64,000 bases of DNA, taken from Spirosoma oryzicola (lineage in GTDB: Bacteria > Bacteroidota > Bacteroidia > Cytophagales > Spirosomataceae). The stretch is taken from the NCBI RefSeq assembly GCF_021233055.1, contig NZ_CP089545.1:1-64000 (forward strand), given 5' to 3'. Below the pieces are notes generated by a model, which did not search any database, was not told the origin of the DNA, and worked only from the letters and a program-made list of their open reading frames with translations. This document shows, one piece after another, positions 56,051 to 63,929 of the stretch (the stretch's first letter is position 1; the number at the start of each line of letters is the position of its first letter). The position numbers were made by a program, and so were the translations under genes.

Positions 56051-57313
56051 TTACTTTTTAGACACGCGGTAAAGCCGCCCCTGATCTGTAATTGCATATA
56101 AGGCACCGTCGCTTCCTTGCATTACGTCCCGAAAACGTTGTTGCTGATCGGCCAATAGTCGTTCTTCGCCCACAACCTTATTATTATCGATAACCAATCG
56201 AACAATGTGCATACCACTCAATGCGCCAACAAACAGGTTATTTTTCCATTCGGGTATAGCATCGCTGTTGTAGAAAGTCATACCACTGGGCGACACCACC
56301 GGGTCCCAGTAATATACGGGTTGCTCTAGCCCTTCTTTTTGTTGAATACCCTCACCAACCTTTTCGCCACTGTACTCGATACCGTAGGTGATCGTTGGCC
56401 AGCCATAGTTTTTACCTGGCTGAATTCGGTTGATTTCATCGCCACCCCGTGGACCAAATTCTCCTTCCCACAGGTCTCCCGTTGCTGCGTTGAGAGCCAG
56501 TCCCTGTACGTTGCGGTGGCCATAAGAGTATAATTCCGGGCGCGCATTTGCCTGACTGGAAAAGGGATTGCCAGAGGCAGGCTGACCGTCTTTTGTAATG
56601 CGAATAACTTTCCCGAGCCCCGAGTTAAGCGACTGCGCTTGTGGACGGGTGACTAAGTCAGAACGTTCACCAGTGCTGATGATCAGATTTCCATCCGGAG
56701 CAATCAGAATTCGTCCACCATAATGTAGCGTGCCTTTGTAAGCGGGTGTAGCACGGTAGATAACCGTTGCGTTCTCGATCTTCTTTTCGTCGGCGGATAG
56801 TTTACCTTTAGCTACAGCCGTCAGGTTACCATCTGAGCGAGGTTCGGAAAATACCCAGTAAACCATTCGATTGGTCGAGAAATCGGGATCGATCCGAACA
56901 CCCAGTAATCCGCCCTGGCCAGATGAATTTACCGATGGCAAGCCCGTTATCGGAGCACTGACCTGACCGGCTGCCGTCACCAGGCGCATTGTTCCTTCCC
57001 GCTCGGTAACAAGCAGCCTACCATCTGGCAAACCGGTGATACCCCACGGACTTTGAAGCGCTTCGGTTAGTACCTTGTATTCGTAGGGAGTAGACGTTTT
57101 AACGCTGGCAATTCGGGTTTGGCCTGCAAATGCCGGCTTGTAATCTGAATTCGGCGCCTTTGTCTCGACCGAGGCAGACGAACCGCCGGTTGGCGCGGTT
57201 TTGTTATCGGCTGCATCCTGTCCGCAAGCTGTTAGCGAACTTATTGCTACGAGTAATAGCATATATCGGTTCATCGTTCGTTTATTTTGCATATTGAGCG
57301 TTTTAGTATTCAT
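56051..57313 (-). CDS. PQQ-dependent sugar dehydrogenase (glucose/sorbosone dehydrogenase family) lipoprotein
   Basis: This 420-aa product has a lipoprotein signal (LLLVAISSLTAC); the second in-frame ATG at 57274 (MNRYMLLL) may be the true start because it gives a standard lipobox signal. The mature part is a six-bladed propeller of the soluble aldose/sorbosone dehydrogenase family: LLVTEREGTMRLV, GGLLGVRIDPDF, HYGGRILIAPDGNL, YSYGHRNVQGLA, EFGPRGGDEIN and NYGWPTITYG. These include the conserved segment around the catalytic His and the PQQ/calcium site. The enzyme oxidises sugars in the periplasm or at the outer membrane using PQQ; the cofactor must come from elsewhere, as no pqq genes are in the window. 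A decayed sugar isomerase/epimerase gene lies just upstream on the same strand. Confidence 0.92.
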   Translation of the reverse strand: MNTKTLNMQNKRTMNRYMLLLVAISSLTACGQDAADNKTAPTGGSSASVETKAPNSDYKPAFAGQTRIASVKTSTPYEYKVLTEALQSPWGITGLPDGRLLVTEREGTMRLVTAAGQVSAPITGLPSVNSSGQGGLLGVRIDPDFSTNRMVYWVFSEPRSDGNLTAVAKGKLSADEKKIENATVIYRATPAYKGTLHYGGRILIAPDGNLIISTGERSDLVTRPQAQSLNSGLGKVIRITKDGQPASGNPFSSQANARPELYSYGHRNVQGLALNAATGDLWEGEFGPRGGDEINRIQPGKNYGWPTITYGIEYSGEKVGEGIQQKEGLEQPVYYWDPVVSPSGMTFYNSDAIPEWKNNLFVGALSGMHIVRLVIDNNKVVGEERLLADQQQRFRDVMQGSDGALYAITDQGRLYRVSKK

Positions 57314-57474
57314 CAGGAAACAGGCCGCTATTGTTTAGGTGGTGAGCATTGTACTATGCTGGAATTCGCAATAGTCAGAGACTTGCACTAGATCTTAACA
57401 TGACATGAGCTAGCTTGCTTCGAAGTACAAATTCTTAGGGAATAAATTTGTTTGTCGAGTAACCTACTATTTCG

Positions 57475-57640
57475 TTAGTCTAGTATGTATCCTTCAAGAT
57501 CTATCAACCAAAAACCACTAGGTAGTTGTTCCACCAACTCTGTAGATTGATGTATCTGTATCAATATTTGTTGCTGATGAATAGCAGGCTATTGAGGTAA
57601 CTCACAATGTAAGACGCCGACATGACGATGCTTATTAGGA
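57475..57640 (-). pseudogene. Open coding-like stretch of unknown family
   Basis: The minus strand reads as protein (VGVLHCELPQ, an in-frame stop, then ILIQIHQSTELVEQL and GFWLIDLEGYILD) up to a stop at 57475. Composition is coding-like, but there is an internal stop and no start. It may be the tail of the adjacent decayed gene or a separate relic. Confidence 0.3.
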
Positions 57641-58392
57641 GCAATGTTTACTGGTTATTGACGTTGTGGACTTGGTTTGATGTGTTTGTTCTCGACGCCT
57701 ACTTGAGAATGGAAGAATACTATCGCTAGGAATCAGACGATCGCCTGTGGATCGGGGGGTTCGCCAGTTGCTGACGTGTAGTAAAAAATACGATCTGATG
57801 CTCCACAAATAGCCTCGTCCAATTAGCGTTATATCAAATATGCCATAGGTCAACGTAAAGGCCAACACTGTTATGACCAACGGCATCAATAATGCCAAGT
57901 GCCTGATCTATGGTTCATATTGTAGTTTCGGTCTTCATCAGGGTGGCGTTCAGAAGTTTTAGAGGAAAACGAACGCCGTGGTCGGTTACCCAAGCAGATA
58001 GTCTTTTCAACTCCTGAATAGTTTGTTTTATCAGGAGGCCAACGCTAACTTCTATTAATCACGAACGGGTGACTCTGGGTAAAGGGAGCTAGTTATCTAA
58101 TTTTTTTCTGTAAGTGCTTAGCGCGCGTCGATACCTATTGACTCGGGTTGTATCCAACTTGCCCCGAAGGTTCGAACTAGTGGTTGTACCGCACTGATCA
58201 GTAACCTTGCGTCGGTCATTGCGTCGTTTGATCAGCGAGCTGGCTCTTGTTAAGCTTCTGTTCGCAGACCTCAATTGTTTCTATACCGAGTTGAGCGTAT
58301 TGCCTAATGTCTTCCTCAATGGTCCAGGGTTGGATTGTAAATTGGCTTATACCAAACTGAAAAGGGTAAATAGAAGAATGGTTCGGGACCAT
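57640..58392 (-). pseudogene. Decayed sugar phosphate isomerase/epimerase (TIM-barrel) gene
   Basis: Reading the minus strand from the ATG at 58392, pieces of one TIM-barrel sugar isomerase/epimerase appear in order but in different frames: QYAQLGIETIEVCEQ (frame ends at TGA, 58216-58218), then ISAVQPLVRTFGAS, ELKRLSAWVTDHGVRF, IIDAVGHNSVGLYVDLW and LLHVSNWRTPRSTGDRLIP. At least two frame changes and several in-frame stops are present; two of these (after METT-like TETTI and WHI) sit where Trp would be expected and are TGA. The family usually has about 270-290 residues and the fragments span roughly that length. The gene cannot make a working enzyme. It lies upstream of the sugar dehydrogenase on the same strand, so the two may once have been a sugar-oxidation unit. 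Confidence 0.8.
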
Positions 58393-59472
58393 TTTAAATG
58401 TTGCTTACTTGAGAAGAGATAGATAGTTTCCAAAGAATGCTGTCGACACAGTAGCAAGCTGAAGTATATTAGTAAGCTTATACTATAGGATGTAGTCAGA
58501 AATAGAACCCGGTGTAGAAGATAAAGATTACTCGCAATTGATTAAATGAGAGGTTGGTTGGCACTCGTCGATTTGACAACTACTGATAAGTAGGTGAGAG
58601 ATGTTTGTAGGACTTATACTTGAAAAGTTCTTCCAAATTGGTTCTAGAATATATAGTATCAAGACTGCGGAAAACTAGGTTACTTGAGTTGATTCAATGA
58701 TACTAAGAGTAACGGTACTATACGGTACGATAAACAAGAATAAGAGTTGTATTTGCTAGGAACAATTGACGAGGATTTTGTCGTAGTTCCATAGCTTATT
58801 TTGTCTACGAAAATCACTAAAAAAGTTTATTTAAATGAAAATAACGAGGATTTTGTCGTAATAGGGGAGCCTGTAATATGTCCTAATAGATTTTAGATTG
58901 TGAAAGTTTTGTTTGCTTAGTCCGAGATGCGCGTATGTGAATACACCACGATTTAATATAAGTTTAGTATAAAGTGTTGTCTAGAATACTAATGAGAATT
59001 TATAATACTGATAAATAAGTCTTTACGATCAGTTATATTGCTACATAGCATTTGAAAGGTATATGGATTCGAACTACGACAAAATCCTCGTCAGCCATAA
59101 TAAATGGTGTGCAGCCCAGTGCTTAATCCACTTGATTATTGAGCTTACAAACAGTATTTCTTTTATCTATCAATGCACTCAAGTGCGTATACAAATCGTA
59201 ATTATTGATTTGAAAATTTATTAAACGCGAGGTTTTAGCTATAGTACGTTTCGGTAGTTATCCTACCAGAAATTTTCTTTTGTAAACTACATATTCCTAG
59301 GAATATATATACAAGTATGCTTGGTTGTCATTATCGTATCTATGATACCTGTGTAATAATCATAAAGGGTACCCGACAGCGAGAGGAACTGTCAAGTTTA
59401 TATTAATTTCCCTTACTCACAACTAACTAACGAGTGTCTCTGATTTAACATGCAATCATGTAAATGCTACGC

Positions 59473-59514
59473 GAACTACGACAAAATCCTCGTGAACTAC
59501 GACAAAATCCTCGT
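59473..59514 (+). repeat. Two head-to-tail 21-bp iterons
   Basis: Copies at 59473-59493 and 59494-59514, core ACTACGACAAAATCCTCGT, identical to those in the main array. They lie on the far side of the AT-rich tract and DnaA box, so the AT-rich segment is bracketed by iterons. Confidence 0.9.
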
Positions 59515-59612
59515 GAAAATCGGCCGCGTCTGCCTTATTTAACCTATTTTCTTTTTTGCTTTTTGCTTTTTTTTTGATTACTCTACATAATCTGTAAACT
59601 TTAAGACTATTT

Positions 59613-59621
59613 TTATCCACA
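59613..59621 (+). promoter_or_regulatory. DnaA box
   Basis: TTATCCACA, a perfect match to the bacterial DnaA-box consensus, in an AT-rich segment between two iteron groups. Its location fits recruitment of host DnaA to a plasmid origin. Confidence 0.75.
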
Positions 59622-59694
59622 TTTTTTTTAAAACTTTCTTTACCCTATCACAAATTTTGAGATTTTTTAGTATATTTAATATTTATGAAAACGC

Positions 59695-59721
59695 GCAACT
59701 AATTGATATTCAATTAGTTGC
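59695..59721. repeat. Perfect 12-bp palindrome next to the iteron array
   Basis: GCAACTAATTGA (59695-59706) and its reverse complement (59710-59721) around a 3-nt centre, 6 bp before the first iteron. It could be a Rep-dimer operator or a hairpin structure of the origin. Confidence 0.6.
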
Positions 59722-59727
59722 CTTCTC

Positions 59728-59857
59728 CAACTACGACAAAATCCTCGTGAACTACGACAAAATCCTCGTGGAACTACGACAAAATCCTCGTGAACTACGA
59801 CAAAATCCTCGTGGAACTACGACAAAATCCTCGTGAACTACGACAAAGAACTACGAC
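59728..59857 (+). repeat. Main iteron array (five full 21-bp copies plus two partial)
   Basis: Full copies start at 59728, 59749, 59771, 59792 and 59814, so the period alternates 21 and 22 bp. Partial copies start at 59835 and 59848. The near two-helical-turn spacing would place bound Rep molecules on one face of the DNA. The array lies directly upstream of the Rep gene, the standard layout for iteron-controlled theta plasmids. Confidence 0.93.
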
Positions 59858-59920
59858 CGTCGCTTTTCATTGTCGCAATTGTTGATAACTTGCGATTCTA
59901 ATCGATAGAGTAGCAGAAAT

Positions 59921-60814
59921 ATGGATCTGGATAACAAACTGATCGTACAGGATAATGCCATTACTAGCGCCCGCTATGAGATGAATGCGCTGGAAAAAAA
60001 CATTATCTATATGATGATGTCACAGCTCCGCAAGGATGATACGGCTGATACTATCTATTATGTTTCTGTACGGGAGCTTATGGAAAAAACGGCTACTCGA
60101 AACTCCTATGAGGATTTTAAACGAGCTACTGAGCAGTTGATCGGTCGAGTCTTACAGATTCACCGGCCTAATGGGAATTTGTTGCAGGTATCGATGATTT
60201 CGTCAGCCGAATACATTGCTGGGCAGGGTGTAATTGAAATTGGCCTTGATCCCAAGATTCGCCCTTTCTTCTTCGATCTTAAACAAAACTTTACGGCGTT
60301 TCAGCTTCACATGGCTCTTAGCTTGGACAGTAAGTATGCCAAGCGGGTGTATGAGATGTTAGCCCAGTACAAAAATCTGGGCCAGCTAACCATCGAGGTA
60401 GTCGAATTGAAACGTCGCCTGTACCTCTACGATGAAAAGACCGGGGTCGAGCAGTACAGGAACTGGGCCGACTTCGAGCGACGTATACTGAGCGTCGCTC
60501 AAAAAGAGATCAACGAAAAAACGGACCTGAGAGTAACCTACACCACAGTTAAGCAGGGACGTCGGGTATCAGAGCTTCATTTCGCCATTCAGGCTGGCCC
60601 CCAGCAGATCATAATCGATTACAAAGACGAAGATACAACGCTGTTTGGTAGACTGGTCAATGAGTTTCGCTTGCGTAAGGAGCAGGCCCAGGCAATACTG
60701 GACAAAATGAGTTCCGCCGAGATCACCAAACGATTGTACGAAATTCAGCTAATGCGTTCTGACAACAAGATTCAGAATATCGGTGGCTATACGGCCAAAG
60801 CGTTTGGTGTCTAA
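59921..60814 (+). CDS. Plasmid replication initiator protein (Rep_3 / RepB family)
   Basis: This 297-aa protein has the features of Rep_3 initiators: an N-terminal winged-helix domain beginning VQDNAITSARYEMNALEKN, the segment YYVSVRELMEKT, and a second winged-helix domain around LSLDSKYAKRVYEMLAQYK, TIEVVELKRRL and FERRILSVAQKEINEKTDL, which contacts the iterons. It is cytoplasmic. Its expected role is binding the 21-bp iterons upstream, opening the origin with DnaA and controlling copy number by coupling iterons. The start at 59921 fits the family N-terminus. The stop codon overlaps that of the convergent DUF1016-type gene (60811-60814). Gene plus iterons are the main evidence that the window is a plasmid or an integrated one. 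Confidence 0.92.
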   Translation: MDLDNKLIVQDNAITSARYEMNALEKNIIYMMMSQLRKDDTADTIYYVSVRELMEKTATRNSYEDFKRATEQLIGRVLQIHRPNGNLLQVSMISSAEYIAGQGVIEIGLDPKIRPFFFDLKQNFTAFQLHMALSLDSKYAKRVYEMLAQYKNLGQLTIEVVELKRRLYLYDEKTGVEQYRNWADFERRILSVAQKEINEKTDLRVTYTTVKQGRRVSELHFAIQAGPQQIIIDYKDEDTTLFGRLVNEFRLRKEQAQAILDKMSSAEITKRLYEIQLMRSDNKIQNIGGYTAKAFGV

Positions 60815-61770
60815 GGAGCGGCTGTTAATGGCAATAGCGCAGATTCATCGGCTGGTAAGCCTGATTCAAAACTGACGGTAGTTAATCGAACAGTTCCTTC
60901 ATTGTTGACCAATAATCCAACGGGTGGTTTACTGATTGTTGGCGGTTGCTTAGAAAAATAAGCATCTACGAGTTGAGCAAAACTGGCGCTATTGGCGGGG
61001 TTGTGTTCAGCAAATTGAACGAGTACAAATCGCTGGAGGAGCAGATGGAAAAATACGAGATCAATCCATTTGTCTTGTCCATCACTACTAATAAACTGCC
61101 GTTGCGCAACAAAAGCGTAACCTACATAGCGCTCCAGCAAGGTTTTCTTTAAATTCGCTACTTGAGTACGTAGACTCTGGGGTTGTGCACTGGTCAGGCG
61201 ATGGGATGGATTCGTAGCCGTAACAACCTTTTTGGTGGTAGCCAAAAGTTGATCCTGACCAAGGGCGGCCTGGTAATAATAACGAGACCGAACCAGCTTT
61301 TGTAACAACTTGACTGTCCACCGTTCATCGGCAGCTTGTTGCATATAAAAGGCTCGCTCCTGTAAATTCTTAATTTGCATAAGCAGGCGATAATGCGACC
61401 AGACCAATTCTGTTCGCAAATGTTGTCGGAGGTCTGGCAATTCTCTCCCTTTGTTGGAGAGAATTGGATAAGCTAAATAGAATTGCTTAAACCGCCACAT
61501 ATTAGGTAGACTGTATCCCTTCCCGAAAGACTCCGTCAATCGTTGAGAAAGTAACTCAATCAAGTGAATTCCATAATCAGCCCGTTCGGTACCCGCTTGC
61601 TCGGTCTCTACAATGATGCGGCCTAAATGCCAGTAAGCTTCTACCAGAACGAATTTAGGGTAAGGATCACGGGACTGCTCAGTCGTATCAACAACACTGC
61701 GCAAATAGCGAAAGAGTTCAACATGGTTAGTAGGAGGTGCGTTCATGGCATACGGCAACTTATCAATCAA
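60811..61770 (-). CDS. DUF1016/YhcG-family protein with altered PDDEXK nuclease residues
   Basis: This 319-aa protein has the DUF1016 N-terminal helical domain (WHLGRIIVETEQAG, YGIHLIELLSQRL, FGKGYSLPNMWRFKQFY, LVWSHYRLLMQI). Its C-terminal PDDEXK-like domain has FVAQRQFIS and WIDLVFFH. Family members are thought to act as nucleases in DNA metabolism or defence. Here the catalytic Asp in IDLVFFH is kept, but the segment normally ending in ELK reads VLVQFAEHN, so Glu and Lys of the E-x-K pair appear replaced by Gln and Ala. The protein may thus be catalytically inactive or act by binding DNA (inference). A second ATG at 61746 (MNAPPTNHVELF) is an equally good start. It is convergent with rep; their stop codons overlap. 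Confidence 0.85.
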   Translation of the reverse strand: MIDKLPYAMNAPPTNHVELFRYLRSVVDTTEQSRDPYPKFVLVEAYWHLGRIIVETEQAGTERADYGIHLIELLSQRLTESFGKGYSLPNMWRFKQFYLAYPILSNKGRELPDLRQHLRTELVWSHYRLLMQIKNLQERAFYMQQAADERWTVKLLQKLVRSRYYYQAALGQDQLLATTKKVVTATNPSHRLTSAQPQSLRTQVANLKKTLLERYVGYAFVAQRQFISSDGQDKWIDLVFFHLLLQRFVLVQFAEHNPANSASFAQLVDAYFSKQPPTISKPPVGLLVNNEGTVRLTTVSFESGLPADESALLPLTAAP

Positions 61771-61965
61771 AGTTATTCACAGCGAAGTCCACACCAAAAT
61801 AGTTAGACGATATATCGAGCCTAGCCAAAAATTCCACTAAAACTGCCTTTTGATTGCTAACGATTAAAATTGCTAAATTACTGACGTACCATTCATTAAG
61901 GCATCAGCTAAGAATTTCTATATATTGGCCTATCGGTTGTTATTAAACCTATTAAATTATACGGC

Positions 61966-62286
61966 ATGATACACATTGATCAATCGCTTAAGTTGCCGGA
62001 AGATTGCCAAGATATGGCCGATATTAGACAGGCTATTGATACGCTTGATGAGGAAGTAATCCATTTGTGGGCTCGCCGATTCGAGTATGTCAAAGCGGCT
62101 GCTAAATTCAAAACCAACGAAACAGCGGTACGGGCGCCTGAACGCTTTGCGGCTATGCTGTCCCAGCGTCGACAATGGGCCAAAGAAAAGGGGTTAAATC
62201 CAGATGTAATTGAAGGGCTTTATCGAGACTTAGTCACTCACTTCATCGAAGAAGAAATAAAGCATTGGCAGCAACGCTCAACTTAG
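61966..62286 (+). CDS. Chorismate mutase/isochorismate-pyruvate lyase family protein (AroQ/PchB-type)
   Basis: This 106-aa all-helical protein matches single-domain AroQ-class enzymes: DIRQAIDTLDEEVIHLWARR, FEYVKAAAKFK, APERFAAMLSQRRQWA, and ending VTHFIEEEIKHWQ. The active-site Arg, Lys and Glu/Gln-type positions of the fold appear present. The RFEYVKAAAKFK and APERFAAML segments are closer to PchB-like isochorismate-pyruvate lyases than to housekeeping chorismate mutases, so the substrate may be isochorismate (giving salicylate) or chorismate (giving prephenate). No signal peptide, so cytoplasmic. It stands alone with no aromatic or siderophore genes beside it. Confidence 0.88.
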   Translation: MIHIDQSLKLPEDCQDMADIRQAIDTLDEEVIHLWARRFEYVKAAAKFKTNETAVRAPERFAAMLSQRRQWAKEKGLNPDVIEGLYRDLVTHFIEEEIKHWQQRST

Positions 62287-62346
62287 ATTCTTTAAAAATT
62301 TAAAGCAGCAATAAAATTACCTATCTTACGTGTGTAGCTTCATACC

Positions 62347-62736
62347 ATGAAAACACGTCTCTTAACCAAGCAAAGTAGGCTGACAAATTGGCTATTGATC
62401 GTAGCCCTGCTGTGCAGTCTTTTGATTTGTTTGGGGAGAGACAGTAGTAACAAGAACTGCCTACCAACAAGCGTTAAGACAGAACTAGCCCTTGCTACTA
62501 AGCCCACAGTCAAGCAAGCTAAATTAGTCCAGAAAAGGCAATCTTTGAGTACGTTTTATGCCCCAAGCAGATTCAGGCAATTTGCAGCCATAGTGTTGTA
62601 TAACGAACGAGTTACTCTTCAATTGAAGATCGTACGCTTGATTAATTCCGCCTTTATGTGTTTTGCGTACTTTGTTCCCGTAAAAACAATTCCTGCCAGT
62701 ACCGACGAGCCTTTTTCAGACTCACTTAGAGGCTAA
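62347..62736 (+). CDS. Hypothetical membrane or secreted protein (129 aa)
   Basis: Basic N-terminus then a strong hydrophobic segment (residues 15-30, LLIVALLCSLLICL), either a signal peptide or an anchor. A second hydrophobic stretch lies near the C-terminus (about 98-110, INSAFMCFAYFVP). The middle is polar and Lys-rich. No family recognised. It lies 60 bp after the chorismate mutase gene and may be co-transcribed with it and with the next small gene. Confidence 0.6.
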   Translation: MKTRLLTKQSRLTNWLLIVALLCSLLICLGRDSSNKNCLPTSVKTELALATKPTVKQAKLVQKRQSLSTFYAPSRFRQFAAIVLYNERVTLQLKIVRLINSAFMCFAYFVPVKTIPASTDEPFSDSLRG

Positions 62737-62819
62737 GATCTCTTCTCAAAGCCCATCTATGGCTCATTACTTCACTTTTCTTCTCATCACTACTGGCAGG
62801 TAGTCTAACTCATTATGGC

Positions 62820-63029
62820 ATGTTGGTAAAACGCATTAAAAAGCTGGTCAGGCTTATTACCTTAGTATGTCTAGTTGTACTCGCTCTATGTGGTATAGGT
62901 ATAAACGGGGCAGGCCCACTAGCGTCACATAACCGAGAACGCTATATCGACAACGGAATCAAAATTGAGTTCGTCCAAACTAAAGATGAGGAAGGCAATT
63001 CGCAGAAAGAAGCCGAAGCCAAATTCTAA
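62820..63029 (+). CDS. Small hypothetical exported or anchored protein (69 aa)
   Basis: Basic start (MLVKRIKKLVRL), a hydrophobic helix at about residues 10-30 (LITLVCLVVLALCGIGI) and a polar, acidic-basic tail (IEFVQTKDEEGNSQKEAE). This is the layout of a one-helix membrane peptide or a small secreted protein. The family is not recognised. It is followed by two hairpins (63030-63051 and 63052-63108). Confidence 0.6.
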   Translation: MLVKRIKKLVRLITLVCLVVLALCGIGINGAGPLASHNRERYIDNGIKIEFVQTKDEEGNSQKEAEAKF

Positions 63030-63051
63030 ATTTAACGAAACTCAGTTAAAT

Positions 63052-63108
63052 GAAACTAGTGCAAGATCGTCTCATTAGTTAAAAAAACCATGGTCTTGCG
63101 CTAGTTTC
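63052..63108 (+). terminator. Stem-loop after the 69-aa gene, possible terminator
   Basis: Fifteen-pair stem (GAAACTAGTGCAAGA with TCTTGCGCTAGTTTC, one G-U pair) and a 27-nt loop containing a run of As. A shorter hairpin (ATTTAAC/GTTAAAT) lies immediately before it. No T-run follows, so termination is uncertain. Confidence 0.45.
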
Positions 63109-63366
63109 CGATCATGTTGTACAACTGCGCTTACATAAAGAGACTTGGGCCCATATCACGCTTAGATATGGTATACGATATACACTTTTATGTAGTATTC
63201 CAGATCATGGAGCGAGAAGATTGACAACAAGCATACTTCAAAGCTTATCGGTCCACTCGTGAATAAAAATAAAAGTTGATACTATTTCTACTAAATTACG
63301 GTGTAAGCCTTTTCATAAATACCCCCTAGTTTGAGAGGAGAGCATACCAATGTTTCAATCTAAGCG
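63109..63366. other. Intergenic region with nothing recognised
   Basis: No gene or further repeat seen before the membrane protein starting at 63367. Confidence 0.5.
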
Positions 63367-63810
63367 ATGAGTTTTCTGGAGTGGTTTCTCGAACCGGCCA
63401 ACCCCGGTCCAGTAGGTAATGTAGAAGTCGATTCACCGGAGCCGGACGACCAGGACCCGCCCAAAAAATGGCAGATTTGGCTTGCCGTTCTAGTCGGACT
63501 CGTATTGGCTGGGATTGGTATGTGGTGGGCGTTCTACGATCTGTTCCAGGTCGGCATTGGCCGAGCCATACTCAAATTGTGCTGGCTGACTCTTTATGTT
63601 TTTGCCAGCCACAAAATTACGGCAAGACCCGACTATTCGAACGTTGGCTGGTTGGGCGGTCTACTAAACAATCCATTTCGTATATCGGATGATTTCAACC
63701 GGGGGCTTGTCTACCTGCAAGCTTTCCTGTTCCCTGGCAAGTTGATAGCATACAGCTCAATCGTAGGCTGGATCTTGATGCAACGTCTCTACAAACGACG
63801 CAGAAGCTAA
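63367..63810 (+). CDS. Hypothetical membrane protein (147 aa)
   Basis: The N-terminal 35 residues are acidic and Pro-rich (PEPDDQDPPKK). Hydrophobic segments follow at about 37-58 (IWLAVLVGLVLAGIGMWWAF) and 68-84 (ILKLCWLTLYVFAS), with a third weaker one near 115-137. The C-terminus is basic (RLYKRRRS). It looks like an inner-membrane protein with two or three helices and a cytoplasmic acidic tail. No family recognised. It is followed by a terminator shared with the convergent gene at the window end. Confidence 0.65.
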   Translation: MSFLEWFLEPANPGPVGNVEVDSPEPDDQDPPKKWQIWLAVLVGLVLAGIGMWWAFYDLFQVGIGRAILKLCWLTLYVFASHKITARPDYSNVGWLGGLLNNPFRISDDFNRGLVYLQAFLFPGKLIAYSSIVGWILMQRLYKRRRS

Positions 63811-63876
63811 ACTTGTCAAATAATCAAGAAGCCATAAAACCCAGGGGGTTCGGGGTACAAAGTCGAAGAATAAAAA

Positions 63877-63914
63877 AGCCGTCTCTCGATTCAGATCGAA
63901 GACGGCTCTTTTTA
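63877..63914. terminator. Bidirectional Rho-independent terminator
   Basis: AGCCGTCT and AGACGGCT form the stem, with an A-run before and a T-run after. It lies between the plus-strand gene ending at 63810 and the minus-strand gene ending at 63930. Confidence 0.82.
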
Positions 63915-63929
63915 TGCGATTATAGCGTA

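Larger units (their letters stand above)
58393..59920 (+). other. Probable replication origin region
   Basis: No genes. It contains inverted iteron copies at 58769-58789 and 58844-58860, a direct copy at 59071-59091, a pair at 59473-59514, a DnaA box at 59613, a palindrome at 59695-59721 and the main iteron array at 59728-59857. AT-rich tracts at about 59520-59720 would suit strand opening. The Rep gene starts 63 bp after the last iteron fragment. Confidence 0.8.

Noticed and set aside
57635..57898. An 87-codon minus-strand frame as a separate gene
   Set aside because: Its central part is the LLHVSNWRTPRSTGDR segment of the decayed sugar isomerase/epimerase; the ends are frameshifted neighbours, so it is part of the pseudogene.
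59473..59857. Regular 21-bp repeats that could suggest a CRISPR array
   Set aside because: Copies abut with 0-1 bp between them, so there are no spacers, no cas genes are nearby, and a Rep initiator gene follows; iterons explain them.
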